Of a DNA stretch of 64,000 nucleotides, positions 26,883 to 35,747 are shown piece after piece; within the stretch, counting starts at the first letter, position 1; the number at the start of each line of letters is the position of its first letter. The notes under the pieces were generated by a model that saw nothing but the letters and a program-made list of their open reading frames with translations, was not told where the DNA came from and did not search any database. This stretch comes from G963422745 sp963422745. Its GTDB lineage: Bacteria; Actinomycetota; Acidimicrobiia; Acidimicrobiales; Aldehydirespiratoraceae. The stretch spans positions 434,001-498,000 of the forward strand of contig OY730477.1 of assembly GCA_963422745.1 (NCBI GenBank), written 5' to 3'. A program made the translations under genes and the position numbers.

Positions 26883-28523
26883 GTGAAGCGTCCGTCGTCG
26901 GCTCTGTACACCGACCACTACGAACTGACGATGGTGGCCTCCGCCCTGCGATCCGATATCGCGTACCGGCGTTCGGTCTTTGAGGTCTTCGCTCGCGGAC
27001 TCCCCCCGGGTCGCGCTTACGGCGTTGTCGCCGGGATCGATCGTGTTCTTGATGCTGTCGACCGTTTCCGTTTCGATGAGGAGGCCGTCTCGCATCTGCT
27101 TTCCGCCGGGGTGATCGATCCTGGACCCGTGCAGGACTGGCTCTTGGATTACCGATTCCGCGGCGACATCACTGGCTATGCCGAGGGTGAGCTGTTCTTT
27201 CCGTACAGTCCCGTGCTCACGGTCACCGGAACGTTTGCGGAGTGTGTCGTGCTGGAGACGGTGGTCCTGTCGGTGCTCAACCATGACTGCGCGGTAGCGT
27301 CCGCGGCGGCGCGCATGGCGGACGCGGCGGGCACGCGGTCGCTGATCGAGGGTGGCTCGCGCCGCACCGATCCCGAATCAGCGGTGTCGGCTGCGCGCGC
27401 CGGGTACATCGGCGGTTTCGTAACGACCTCCAACCTTGAGTCGGGTCGTCGCCATGGCATCCCGACCGGCGGAACAACGGCTCATGCGTTCATTCTTGCC
27501 CACGACGGTGAACTCGAGGCCTTCGAGGCCCAACGCGCTGCGTTGGGCGCTGGTTCCACATACCTGGTCGACACTTTCGACGTGATGGACGGGATCCGCA
27601 ATGCTGTTGCTGCGGTGGGGCCGACCATTGGCGCAGTGCGGATCGATTCAGGGGATCTCGTTGCGGTCTCCCGTGCAGCAAGGGCATTGCTGGACGAACT
27701 CGGCGCAAGGGACTGCCGGATCATCGTGTCGAGTGACCTCGATGAGTTCCGTGTGGCCGAACTCGAGGCCGCCCGAGCCCCCATCGATGCCTACCTGGTA
27801 GGTACCAACCTGGTCACCGGTTCCGGCCACCCCACCGCTTCGATGGTCTACAAGCTGGTGTCGATCGCTCACAATGACACCCCCGACGCCGACTTTCGGG
27901 CGGTTGGGAAGATGTCGGTCGGTAAGCGCACGCTTGGTGGACGCAAGAACGTCCATCGGATGATCGACCCTGAAGGGTACTTCTGTGCTGAAGTCCTATC
28001 GGTGAGACCGATCGGGTTGACCGATGATTCGATGAACCCGCAGGTGGCGATGGTTCGTGACGGGGGAATTGTTATGGATCGGACCGATCCCGCGTTTGCA
28101 CGCGCCAGATGCGCTGAACGGCGGGGCTTGTTGCGCGACGTCGACCGGACGCCGTGGCCCGAGCACACCCCGGCTATCCCAACGGTCTGGGAAGGGGTGG
28201 AGGTACCGTTGTCCCAGCACGTGGCCAAGGAATTGGATTCAGGAACTGCTGAGGTCGGCGAGTCGGGTTTTGTTTGGCTTGGTGGTCACGACTCGGCGAG
28301 GAGCCATACAAGCGGTTTAGCCGCGGAGTCAGGTGTTGTGTGGCCTAGCGGGACTACACCCCAACCAATGCCAGTGGGAGGCTTAGCCGCAGAAGCAGGT
28401 GTTGTGTGGCCTGACGTGGCCGACCCGGACCCTGCCGTCAGTGGTGTGGATCCCCCCACCGGTATAGCCGACTCCGGCTCCTCTCCAGATGACCGGGATC
28501 CGGCGATGAGCAGCCATGTCTGA
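26883..28523 (+). CDS. pncB: Nicotinate phosphoribosyltransferase with repeat-bearing tail
   Basis: A 546-residue enzyme that makes nicotinate mononucleotide from nicotinate and PRPP in NAD salvage. Landmarks are ALYTDHYELTM at the start, the segment EGGSRRTDPESA, GGFVTTSNL, TYLVDTF, AVRIDSGDL and the late KMSVGKRTLGGRK. GTG 26883 fits the family N-terminus; ATG 26808 is in frame upstream. The C-terminal 90 residues go beyond the usual enzyme and contain three related segments ending in VWL or VWP (ESGFVWLGG, ESGVVWPSG, EAGVVWPDV) about 66 bases apart, a tandem duplication inside the coding frame. The pncA start overlaps its stop. Confidence 0.9.
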   Translation: MKRPSSALYTDHYELTMVASALRSDIAYRRSVFEVFARGLPPGRAYGVVAGIDRVLDAVDRFRFDEEAVSHLLSAGVIDPGPVQDWLLDYRFRGDITGYAEGELFFPYSPVLTVTGTFAECVVLETVVLSVLNHDCAVASAAARMADAAGTRSLIEGGSRRTDPESAVSAARAGYIGGFVTTSNLESGRRHGIPTGGTTAHAFILAHDGELEAFEAQRAALGAGSTYLVDTFDVMDGIRNAVAAVGPTIGAVRIDSGDLVAVSRAARALLDELGARDCRIIVSSDLDEFRVAELEAARAPIDAYLVGTNLVTGSGHPTASMVYKLVSIAHNDTPDADFRAVGKMSVGKRTLGGRKNVHRMIDPEGYFCAEVLSVRPIGLTDDSMNPQVAMVRDGGIVMDRTDPAFARARCAERRGLLRDVDRTPWPEHTPAIPTVWEGVEVPLSQHVAKELDSGTAEVGESGFVWLGGHDSARSHTSGLAAESGVVWPSGTTPQPMPVGGLAAEAGVVWPDVADPDPAVSGVDPPTGIADSGSSPDDRDPAMSSHV

Positions 28524-29103
28524 TTCGAGACGTGCGCTGATCGTGGTCGACGTACAAAACGACTTCTGTGAGGGAGGCGCCCTCGCCGTGCAAGGCGGCG
28601 CCGCGGTCGCTTGCAGCGTCACGAAATTGGTGGGACTGGACCGTGCAGCAGGTGCCTACGCCCAAATCGTGGCAACTAAGGATTGGCATGTTGACCCGGG
28701 TAAGCATTTTGCCAATCCTGATTCAACCCCCGATTACGTGAACACCTGGCCGGTTCACTGTCTTGCTGGATCCATTGGCGCGGAATTTCATCCCAACTTG
28801 GCTATCGCTGTGGATGAGGTATTTCTCAAGGGCCGTTATTCGGCTAGCTACAGCGGTTTCGATGGTGCTGCCGCTGGCGATGAGTCTGTGTCGCTGCGCG
28901 ACTGGTTCACTCAGCGTGAGGTGACCGCTGTGGATGTTGTTGGCGTCGCTACCGATCACTGCGTGCGTGCGACTGCTTTGGATGCTGCCTCATCGGGGTT
29001 GGTCACCCGGGTGCTGTTGAATCATTGCGCCGGTGTTGCCTCCGTCACCGTTGATGCTGCCCTTGTTGAGATGACGGCCGCCGGAATCGAACTGGTTCGC
29101 TGA
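28516..29103 (+). CDS. pncA: Nicotinamidase
   Basis: A 195-residue isochorismatase-fold amidase that converts nicotinamide to nicotinate. ALIVVDVQNDFCEGG carries catalytic Asp12, TKDWHVDPGKHF has metal-binding His residues, WPVHC is typical, and VATDHCVRATA holds the nucleophilic Cys. It overlaps the nicotinate phosphoribosyltransferase by 8 bases, forming a two-step nicotinamide-to-NaMN salvage operon. Family and context agree, so the call is strong. Confidence 0.93.
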   Translation: MSDSRRALIVVDVQNDFCEGGALAVQGGAAVACSVTKLVGLDRAAGAYAQIVATKDWHVDPGKHFANPDSTPDYVNTWPVHCLAGSIGAEFHPNLAIAVDEVFLKGRYSASYSGFDGAAAGDESVSLRDWFTQREVTAVDVVGVATDHCVRATALDAASSGLVTRVLLNHCAGVASVTVDAALVEMTAAGIELVR

Positions 29104-29140
29104 AGCCGCTTCAAGTTGAACGCTCATAACGGGCACGAAG

Positions 29141-29626
29141 TTAGGCATTGGTGGTGTTGTTGGGTGAAACGTTGAGATACATCAGCAGAGCTTCAAGCGC
29201 CGCGAAGTAGCTGTAGATGCCGAACCCGACAACGGATCCGAGGCAGACTCCGGTGAGCACCGATCGGTGCCGGAACTCCTCCCGGGCGTAGATGTTGCTC
29301 AGATGCGTTTCGACGACCGGCAACCCGCATGCGGCTATGGCGTCACGGATCGCGATCGAATAGTGCGTGTAGCCGCCCGGATTGAACACGACCCCATCAG
29401 CCCATTCCCGGGCGTCGTGGAGCGCATCAATGAGTGCCCCCTCGGAATTGGACTGCAGGTGCTTTAGCTCGGCTAGTTCTGTGAAAGATAATCGCAGATC
29501 TGCGACTATCTTGTCGAGCGTGTCGCTGCCGTAGATCTCGGGCTCGCGTACACCCAGCAGGTTCAGGTTTGCGCCGTTGAGGACGAGGATCCGGTGTCCG
29601 GTCGCTGAGGGCTTCGCGGTGGTCAT
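29141..29626 (-). CDS. aroQ: 3-dehydroquinate dehydratase, type II
   Basis: A 161-residue shikimate-pathway enzyme that dehydrates 3-dehydroquinate. The motif LVLNGANLNLLGVREPEIYG includes the catalytic Tyr. SNSEGALIDALHDA, NPGGYTHYSIAIRDA and a final VETHLSNIYAREEFRH with the catalytic His complete the pattern. The ATG at 29626 matches the family length; the frame is open further upstream into the divergent sulfatase but is not expected to be used. It is convergent with pncA. No other shikimate genes are near. Confidence 0.95.
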   Translation of the reverse strand: MTTAKPSATGHRILVLNGANLNLLGVREPEIYGSDTLDKIVADLRLSFTELAELKHLQSNSEGALIDALHDAREWADGVVFNPGGYTHYSIAIRDAIAACGLPVVETHLSNIYAREEFRHRSVLTGVCLGSVVGFGIYSYFAALEALLMYLNVSPNNTTNA

Positions 29627-29704
29627 AGCGCCATCGTAGGTTGTAGTGTCCGCGCCGATGACCGATCTCGGTGGCGTGGCGATGATCACCGCCGACCCCT
29701 GTTG

Positions 29705-31258
29705 ATGACCGGCACGGGCCGCGCGCCCAACATCTTGATGGTGATGGCAGACCAACTGGCTCCACATTTCACCGGTGCTTACGGGCATCGGTTGGTGCAA
29801 ACCCCGACCATGGATCGCCTTGTGGAACAAGGAGCGCGTTTTGACGCCGCTTACTGCCATTCGCCGCTTTGCGCGCCGGCGAGGTTCACGATGCTGTCGG
29901 GTCAACCGGTGCACGCCATCGCAGCTTGGGATAACGCGGCGGAGTTTCCCGCAGCGGTGCCGACGATCGCGCATTATCTCCGCCTTGTTGGCTACCGAAC
30001 GATCCTGTCCGGGAAGATGCATTTCGTAGGTCCGGATCAACTACACGGTTTCGACGAGCGGCTCACCACAGACATTTACCCGGCGGATTTTGCCTGGACG
30101 CCGATCTGGGAACCGTTTTGTGAGCGGATCGACAAGTGGTATCACGGCATGGACTCGCTTCACGAAGCCGGTCAGGCGCTGGCCACCTATCAGATCGACT
30201 ATGACACCGAGGTTGGGGCAGCTGCAATACGCCGACTCTACGATCTGGCCCGCGATCGCGATAAGAGGCCGTGGCTGCTGTGTGCTTCGTTCATTCACCC
30301 CCACGACCCCTACGTGAGCCGACCCGAATGGTGGGAGTTATACGACCACGACGAGATCGATATGCCCGACCCGTTTGATATCGAAACGCTGGATCCTCAC
30401 ACCCAGCGGATCCGAACCGGGATCGAAGCGGACACTGTCGGCTATGGCGACGATCATGTTCGTAACGCCCGCCACGCCTACTACGCCAACGTCACCTACT
30501 TTGACGCTTGGATCGGTCGCCTCATCGCCGTTGTTGGCGAGACGGGTCATCTCGCCAACACGGTGGTGATAGTTACCAGCGATCACGGGGACATGCTCGG
30601 AGATCGAGGGGCCTGGTTCAAGATGTCGTTCCACGAACGATCATGCAGGGTGCCGTTGATCATGGTCGGCCCGGGGGTGCGCAACACGACGGTGCCAAAT
30701 GTCTGCTCGCATCTTGATCTTCTGCCCACCGTGTTGGACATCGCATCCGGCGGGGCCGAATGGCCGGAACTCGGTGCCGCCCTCGCCGGGCGTTCCCTTT
30801 GGGAAGCGGCCTGCGGAGGCGTCGATCCGATAGACGAAACCACCGGGGAGTACTGCGCGGAGATGACGTCGCACCCGATGTTCATGATCAGGCGGGGACG
30901 ACACAAGTACATCCACTGCCGCAGCGACCCGCCGCAACTGTACGACCTCAAATCCGATCCGCTGGAAAGACGCAACCTTGCGGTCAGCGAAGACCCCGGC
31001 AACCGGGCGCTCGCAGCCGCATTCGCGGCCGAGGTAGCCCAACGCTGGGACGACGCCGCAATCAGGGACCGTGTAATCGCCTCTCAAAGAGCCCGCCATA
31101 CCGTGGACGCCTCCATGAACGCAGGTAGACGGGATTTGTTGGACCCCATTCACCGGTGGGACTACGACCCGCCCAGCAACGCGGCTGATTCCTACGTGCG
31201 AAATCACATGGATTGGTCCGAGGTCGGGCCGCGCAGCCGTTTCCCTCGCCTGGGCTGA
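29705..31258 (+). CDS. Choline-sulfatase-like sulfatase
   Basis: A 517-residue sulfatase resembling BetC, which releases choline from choline-O-sulfate. PNILMVMADQLAP opens the metal site and SPLCAPARFTMLSGQ is the choline-sulfatase form of the formylglycine motif (Cys56-A-P-A-R60). SGKMHFVGPDQLHGF and VTSDHGDMLGDRGAWFK follow. The C-terminal IHRWDYDPPSNAADSYVRNH matches the extra C-terminal domain of choline sulfatases. A TTG three bases upstream could also initiate. This is the second sulfatase in the window, so the organism probably uses sulfate esters, and choline could feed osmolyte synthesis. Confidence 0.85.
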   Translation: MTGTGRAPNILMVMADQLAPHFTGAYGHRLVQTPTMDRLVEQGARFDAAYCHSPLCAPARFTMLSGQPVHAIAAWDNAAEFPAAVPTIAHYLRLVGYRTILSGKMHFVGPDQLHGFDERLTTDIYPADFAWTPIWEPFCERIDKWYHGMDSLHEAGQALATYQIDYDTEVGAAAIRRLYDLARDRDKRPWLLCASFIHPHDPYVSRPEWWELYDHDEIDMPDPFDIETLDPHTQRIRTGIEADTVGYGDDHVRNARHAYYANVTYFDAWIGRLIAVVGETGHLANTVVIVTSDHGDMLGDRGAWFKMSFHERSCRVPLIMVGPGVRNTTVPNVCSHLDLLPTVLDIASGGAEWPELGAALAGRSLWEAACGGVDPIDETTGEYCAEMTSHPMFMIRRGRHKYIHCRSDPPQLYDLKSDPLERRNLAVSEDPGNRALAAAFAAEVAQRWDDAAIRDRVIASQRARHTVDASMNAGRRDLLDPIHRWDYDPPSNAADSYVRNHMDWSEVGPRSRFPRLG

Positions 31259-31283
31259 CTACAAGCGTCTGCTTGTGCACCGG

Positions 31284-31370
31284 CGGAAGGTATGGGATTC
31301 GAACCCATGGTGACCCGGAGGCCACAACGGCTTTCGAGGCCGCCCCTTTCGTCCGCTCAGGCAACCTTCC
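31284..31370 (-). tRNA. tRNA-Ser (anticodon CGA)
   Basis: An 87-base type II tRNA with acceptor arms GGAAGGT and ACCTTCC, anticodon loop CTCGAAA (CGA, serine), a long variable arm and discriminator G. It sits between a convergent sulfatase gene and tadA. Confidence 0.94.
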
Positions 31371-31508
31371 ACGACCGAGGCTAGCGGCGCTTGATCGTGT
31401 CGACTCCGCGACTTGACCCTTCACTTGGGCCCTCTGATTCACTTGAGCCCTCTGTTTCGATTGCTGCTGGTGCAACGGTTATGACCCGCGGCTGTTGTGG
31501 TTTAGGTG

Positions 31509-31967
31509 TCAGCGATGTTCGGTGAAGAACTCCCGGAGTAGGGCTGCGCACTCGTCGGCCCGCACCCCGTGGCGCACTTCGAACTCGTGGTTGAGTCGGG
31601 GGTCCGCACCGAGGTTGTACAGCGAACCGCATGCCCCGCTCTTAGGGTCTGTAGCTCCGAACACGACCCGTTCGACCCGAGCCTGCTGGAGCGCACCGGC
31701 ACACATCGGGCATGGCTCAAGGGTCACGACCACCGTCGCCCGCACCAGCCTCCACGAACCCAGCAACGTAGCTGCGTCTCGAATGGCCAACAACTCGGCG
31801 TGAGCGGTCGGGTCGCCGGTTAGTTCACGCTCGTTGTGGCGCTGCGCGATCAACTGATGACCTACAACAACGACGGCGCCAACAGGTACGTCGCCATGGC
31901 TCAGCGCGGCTCGGGCCTCTTGGATGGCAACACTCATCGGATCATCGAAATCGTTGCTCACGGTCAC
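31509..31967 (-). CDS. tadA: tRNA(adenine34) deaminase
   Basis: A 152-residue zinc deaminase that turns A34 of tRNA-Arg(ACG) into inosine. The zinc motifs are HAE (His56-Ala-Glu58) and PCPMC (Cys86 and Cys89), and the N-terminal DVPVGAVVV is typical. Its substrate tRNA-Arg is encoded at 14130-14204. It lies downstream of tRNA-Ser(CGA) in the direction of decreasing coordinates and upstream of nothing obvious. In the 31371-31508 spacer a 15-base block (CACTTGGGCCCTCTG and CACTTGAGCCCTCTG) is duplicated. Confidence 0.95.
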   Translation of the reverse strand: MTVSNDFDDPMSVAIQEARAALSHGDVPVGAVVVVGHQLIAQRHNERELTGDPTAHAELLAIRDAATLLGSWRLVRATVVVTLEPCPMCAGALQQARVERVVFGATDPKSGACGSLYNLGADPRLNHEFEVRHGVRADECAALLREFFTEHR

Positions 31968-32016
31968 CCTATTGCCCTACTTGGGCTTTCGATCCTGTCA
32001 ACCTTGCATTGTTGGG

Positions 32017-32559
32017 TCATGATGCCTCAACGTCGCTGCTTGGCGCCCGGAGCGGATCGTCGGACAACCCTGTGTTGTCGTCAGGTCCGGCTTGACGGAT
32101 TCTCAGCGTCTCGACCACGGCGTAGGCAATGCATCCACAAACGACCAGGATGTCGGCGAGGTTGAACACGGCGTACCAAGTGACGTCAATGAAGTCGATC
32201 ACCTCACCTGACAGTGGACCGTCATCGGCTCTGAACACCCGGTCGGCGAGATTGCCGATCGCGCCGCCGAGAACGATCGCGATCGTCACCGTAGACGCCA
32301 TCGTGGTGGCCTTGTGTAGCTGCCAGATCAACAGAGCGCACACCAAAATTACCAACAGTGCGACCCATTGTCCGTGGCCGAAACCTGTGGAGAACGAAAA
32401 CCCGCTGTTGTAGACTAGGTCGAACTCCAAGGTGGGCAACAGCGCGATCACCTTGCCGTTGGAAAGCGTCTCCTGCGCCCACCATTTGGTGACCTGATCG
32501 ATCAAAATCGCCATTACGACGATCGCTGCTGCGGCCCTGAGACGACGTGGCCTGTTCAC
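32017..32559 (-). CDS. lspA: Lipoprotein signal peptidase II
   Basis: A 180-residue inner-membrane aspartyl protease that cleaves prolipoprotein signal peptides. Four hydrophobic segments are visible. GGAIGNLADRV and a late AVFNLADILVVCG carry the two catalytic Asp residues, with VIDFIDV between. GTG 32559 overlaps the stop of the upstream hydrolase as GTGA, so they are translationally coupled. Its substrates are likely the several lipoproteins in this window (at 22499, 39560 and 46985). Confidence 0.95.
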   Translation of the reverse strand: MNRPRRLRAAAAIVVMAILIDQVTKWWAQETLSNGKVIALLPTLEFDLVYNSGFSFSTGFGHGQWVALLVILVCALLIWQLHKATTMASTVTIAIVLGGAIGNLADRVFRADDGPLSGEVIDFIDVTWYAVFNLADILVVCGCIAYAVVETLRIRQAGPDDNTGLSDDPLRAPSSDVEAS

Positions 32560-33629
32560 CGGCTTACGATATCGGTCTGTGACGATCCGCTCAGCCGTTC
32601 GGTGATCTCCGCGGCGATTCCGTCAGGGTCCTCAAGCGGCCCGAAATGGCTCAGCCGCGGGTGATGGCGCAGTACCGTCTTCGGTAGGATCTCGGCGATA
32701 CCAGACGCGAACTGCGCCGGGCTCCCGCTGTCGTCGAGCGTGCCGTAGGCAACGGTCAATTCTGAATCGATACCGTTGAGCAGGGCGTGGGTTGGTTTGT
32801 CTTCAGCTGCGAACGTTCGGGCCTCCGATTCGGGCTCGCAGGCCAGCCGCACCTGGTTATCTGCCTCAACGAAACCGTGTTCGACGTAGGCGGCGAGGGC
32901 GTCGATACGCACCACCGCTAGCGGCGGGCGGTTCCGGTAACGCTCCAGGGCCGCTCGGCGCGAGTCGAACTCCCGGCGTCGTCCTCGCGCCGCTCGAACC
33001 AGGTCGTCGGGCTGTCCCGATCTTGTGAAGTCAGCTGGCACCACGATCGGTTCGAACAAGTAGGCAGCGCGAACCGTGCCCGGGCGAGTTCGTTCGGCGA
33101 GAAGCAAAGCGGCACCCCCCATCGAGTGACCGACTCCGAAGATTGCATCATCGCCGATTGCGTCCACGCAGGCCAGCACGTCGTCGGCCATTGTCGCCCA
33201 AGGGAATTCGCCTGTCGGCGGTGCAGTTGATGCACCATGTCCGCGGAAGTCGACAGCCCAAACGGTGAAGTGATCGACCAGGCTGCGCGCCAGCGGGGTG
33301 TAGGCCAAGGCGTGGAACCCAGTGGCGTGACAGATCAGCATCGTCGGCCCTTTACCGCCTATGTGGTGAAGGGCCAGCCGTACCCCGCCGGAGGATTCCA
33401 CCAGACCGGTGGACGCTCGGGGAACGGATGCAAGGTGGCGTGAACGAGCCGATTGTGCCAGGTTGATGATTGCGGTTGGTGCGTTGTCACCACTGCGCTC
33501 AATGATCTCCCAGTTGACGCCAGAGGCGTCTATGCCGATGACCGTGCCAGGGCCTGCGTCGGCGGGTAGTGCCACGTTGCCGAGGTTGGTGCCGTCGGGG
33601 TCGAATAGTTGAGTTCTCATTGCGGCCAT
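32556..33629 (-). CDS. Alpha/beta hydrolase with N-terminal extension
   Basis: A 357-residue protein. About 70 N-terminal residues, with DGTNLGNVALPADAGPG, precede an alpha/beta-hydrolase core. In the core ICHATGFHAL forms the oxyanion strand, WAVDFRGHGAS follows, GHSMGG carries the nucleophilic Ser, and late LSHFGPLEDP supplies His. The N-terminal part looks like a small beta-rich domain of unknown role. ATG 33620 is an alternative start. The stop overlaps the lspA start by 4 bases. The substrate is unknown. Confidence 0.8.
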   Translation of the reverse strand: MAAMRTQLFDPDGTNLGNVALPADAGPGTVIGIDASGVNWEIIERSGDNAPTAIINLAQSARSRHLASVPRASTGLVESSGGVRLALHHIGGKGPTMLICHATGFHALAYTPLARSLVDHFTVWAVDFRGHGASTAPPTGEFPWATMADDVLACVDAIGDDAIFGVGHSMGGAALLLAERTRPGTVRAAYLFEPIVVPADFTRSGQPDDLVRAARGRRREFDSRRAALERYRNRPPLAVVRIDALAAYVEHGFVEADNQVRLACEPESEARTFAAEDKPTHALLNGIDSELTVAYGTLDDSGSPAQFASGIAEILPKTVLRHHPRLSHFGPLEDPDGIAAEITERLSGSSQTDIVSR

Positions 33630-33675
33630 TCAGTTCTTGGCATGTTGATCAACCCGCTGGGTGATACCGGTGATA

Positions 33676-34116
33676 TCAGGCCGTCTTCCATTCAATGGCC
33701 GGTGGGTCAACACGGGCACAGCGAGGAGCACCGAATTTGTCGGTGAGCTGAACGCGGCAGCGGAGCTCGCCGCTCGCCGCACCGCTTGAGACCACAGCGG
33801 GGTCGATCCGGTTGAGCATCAGTTTCGCCCGGCGGAACATCTCAAAGCCGCCGTGATTGTCAACATGGCCCCACGTGAGGTAAACGAAGCGGTCCCCTTT
33901 CTTGCCCTGCACGGCTGGACCTCGAAAGTCCGTGGACGTGTCGTTGGCCACGACCTCAACGTCGATCGCCCATTGGGCGCTCTCGGCGTCGCCGCGCACG
34001 AGCCCGGACGGGGCACGTTTTACCTGCACCCCTACGTGGACGTTGTCGTACACCTGGTTTTGTGAACCACACGAGTATCGCCCGGGCAGGTCATATCCGT
34101 TGATGATGATACGCAT
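33676..34116 (-). CDS. DUF5990-type protein
   Basis: A 146-residue protein that I recognise as resembling the DUF5990 family of small actinobacterial proteins. It opens MRIIINGYDLPGRYSC, has a central GPAVQGKKGDRFVYLTWG and closes ARVDPPAIEWKTA. The family has no known function; it looks like a compact beta-rich domain with no metal site. It stands between the alpha/beta hydrolase and tRNA-Gly. Confidence 0.7.
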   Translation of the reverse strand: MRIIINGYDLPGRYSCGSQNQVYDNVHVGVQVKRAPSGLVRGDAESAQWAIDVEVVANDTSTDFRGPAVQGKKGDRFVYLTWGHVDNHGGFEMFRRAKLMLNRIDPAVVSSGAASGELRCRVQLTDKFGAPRCARVDPPAIEWKTA

Positions 34117-34126
34117 CAGCGCATCA

Positions 34127-34360
34127 TCATCGCTTTACGTGCGGCCACGCCAACTCGCCCGCAGTCGGCCCAGACTGGCATATGTTGCGTCCACGAAATG
34201 ACCTCCAAGTGGTTCTGTCGGTGCCGGTCATACCGGTCAAGCCTTCGACGCGGTAACGCACGGCGGGCGGTGCCTCGTATTGGGCTGCAGCTTGCACGGG
34301 TGCGCGGTGGAGTTCGTAGCACTTGGCGAGCCGATCCAGCGGCCCGCTGACCACGAACAC
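34127..34360 (-). CDS. Small open frame of uncertain reality
   Basis: A 77-codon frame starting ATG 34360 lies between tRNA-Gly and the DUF5990-type gene, and ends 11 bases before that gene's start. It shows no recognised motif or membrane segment. Codon pattern and position make it possible, but it may equally be leader DNA for the downstream gene. Without it, 34117-34398 would hold no gene. Confidence 0.25.
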   Translation of the reverse strand: MFVVSGPLDRLAKCYELHRAPVQAAAQYEAPPAVRYRVEGLTGMTGTDRTTWRSFRGRNICQSGPTAGELAWPHVKR

Positions 34361-34398
34361 TTCATATAGGACCTCGGTGCGATGTCATTGGCGGTCGG

Positions 34399-34469
34399 AG
34401 CGGGTGAGGGGAATCGAACCCCCGTTCTCAGCTTGGGAAGCTGATGTTCTACCATTGAACTACACCCGC
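34399..34469 (-). tRNA. tRNA-Gly (anticodon CCC)
   Basis: A 71-base tRNA with acceptor arms GCGGGTG and CACCCGC, anticodon loop TTCCCAA (CCC, glycine), T-loop GGTTCGATT and discriminator T. It is divergent from dcd, which begins about 50 bases away. Confidence 0.94.
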
Positions 34470-34516
34470 GACCCAATTGAGCGTACCGTCGTGCAACTTC
34501 TCGCAAACTCGATCTC

Positions 34517-35077
34517 GTGATCCTTTCGGATCGCACGTTACGTGAATGCCTGGACGCCGGGCGCATCATCATCGACCCCCTGGACCCCAACGGGTTGCAA
34601 CCCTCATCGGTCGATCTGCGCTTGGACCGCCGTTTCAGGGTCTTCAGGAACCACACGATCGGCCACATTGATGTGAAGTCGCATCTTGAGCATCTGACCG
34701 AACTAGTCGAGATGGACAACGATCCATTCATGTTGCATCCCGGCCAGTTCGTGCTGGGCGCGACGCTGGAACGGGTGGTGGTTCCCGACGATCTCGTGGC
34801 TCGTCTTGAGGGCAAGTCGAGCCTCGGTCGCCTCGGTTTGTTGATCCACTCAACAGCCGGGTTCGTGGACGCCGGGTTTGACGGTCAACTCACGCTCGAG
34901 TTAGGCAACCTTGCCACCTTGCCGATCAGCCTCTACCCGGGCATGAAAATCGGGCAGATTTCGTTCCAGCAGATGACAACCCCTGCTGATGAGCCCTACG
35001 GATCGGCCAGCCTGGGGAGCAAGTACAAATACCAACAGGGTCCGATACCGAGCCGCTACTGGGAGAACTTCGACTGA
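34517..35077 (+). CDS. dcd: dCTP deaminase
   Basis: A 186-residue nucleotide deaminase making dUTP (or, in bifunctional forms, dUMP) from dCTP. It opens ILSDRTLRECLDAGRI; LQPSSVDLRLDRRFRVF follows. The catalytic region is EGKSSLGRLGLLIHSTAGFVDAGFDG, with Glu in TLELGN. The C-terminus LGSKYKYQQGPIPSRYW is the nucleotide-closing tail. It starts with GTG. The TGA and following bases are also found in the downstream tandem array, so the gene end took part in a duplication. Confidence 0.95.
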   Translation: MILSDRTLRECLDAGRIIIDPLDPNGLQPSSVDLRLDRRFRVFRNHTIGHIDVKSHLEHLTELVEMDNDPFMLHPGQFVLGATLERVVVPDDLVARLEGKSSLGRLGLLIHSTAGFVDAGFDGQLTLELGNLATLPISLYPGMKIGQISFQQMTTPADEPYGSASLGSKYKYQQGPIPSRYWENFD

Positions 35078-35508
35078 AGGTTGTTGTTGCAGTCCACTGA
35101 AGGTTGTTGCGGTGCGGCGCTGTGTCCTTGATGATTGCGGTGTGTGACGGTTAGCGGTACTGCGTGGTGGTGATGATCCCGCCGAGGATCATTGCGACTG
35201 AAGGTTGTTGTTGCGGTGTGGCGCTGTGTCCTTGATGATTGCGGTGTGTGACGGTTGGCGGTACTGCGTGGTGGTGATGATCCCGCCGAGGATCATTGCG
35301 ACTGAAGGTTGTTGTTGCGGTGTGGCGCTGTGTCCTTGATGATTGCGGTGTGTGACGGTTGGCGGTACTGCGTGGTGGTGATGATCCCGCCGAGGATCAT
35401 TGCGACTGAAGGTTGTTGTTGCGGTGTGGCGCTGTGTCCTTGATGATTGCGGTGTGTGACGGTTAGCGGTACTGCGTGGCGGTGATGATCCCGCCGAGGA
35501 TCATTCCG
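35073..35508. repeat. ~104 bp tandem array fusing two convergent gene ends
   Basis: Units beginning ACTGAAGGTTGTTG start at 35096 (101 bp), 35197, 35301 and 35405 (104 bp each), after a short leading copy at 35073. Each unit opens with the last bases of dcd, including its stop, and closes with the last codons of crgA read in reverse, including that gene's stop. So the whole spacer between the two convergent genes has been amplified about four times. Copies differ by only a few bases. Confidence 0.93.
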
Positions 35509-35747
35509 AGTCCGGCGAGCAGAATGACGTTACGTGTGTCCCAGAACGATCCCGTGTAGTTGAGGATGATCACAGCGACCCCGCCAAAGAGAAGCCCGAA
35601 CATCAAGATAGGAACCCACAACGGCGACGAGGGAAGGTCGCGGTGTCCGGTATGGCTCGTCGTGTCGTGATGAAACCCTTCGGGTCTGGTACCTTTGGCC
35701 GTGATACGACCGCCTGAGACACGGCGCTTTACAGGTTTCTCCGACAT
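35463..35747 (-). CDS. crgA: CrgA-like cell division protein
   Basis: A 94-residue membrane protein. The basic, Gly-rich soluble N-terminus (MSEKPVKRRVSGGR) is followed by two hydrophobic helices at about residues 45-64 and 73-90, separated by a short loop containing Asn-Tyr-Thr-Gly. This layout and size fit the actinobacterial CrgA family, which helps place FtsZ and penicillin-binding proteins at the septum. ATG 35747 is favoured because upstream residues up to 36053 have no family resemblance. It is convergent with dcd, and its last codons are repeated in the array. The usual neighbours pknB, pbpA and rodA are not in the window. Confidence 0.72.
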   Translation of the reverse strand: MSEKPVKRRVSGGRITAKGTRPEGFHHDTTSHTGHRDLPSSPLWVPILMFGLLFGGVAVIILNYTGSFWDTRNVILLAGLGMILGGIITATQYR

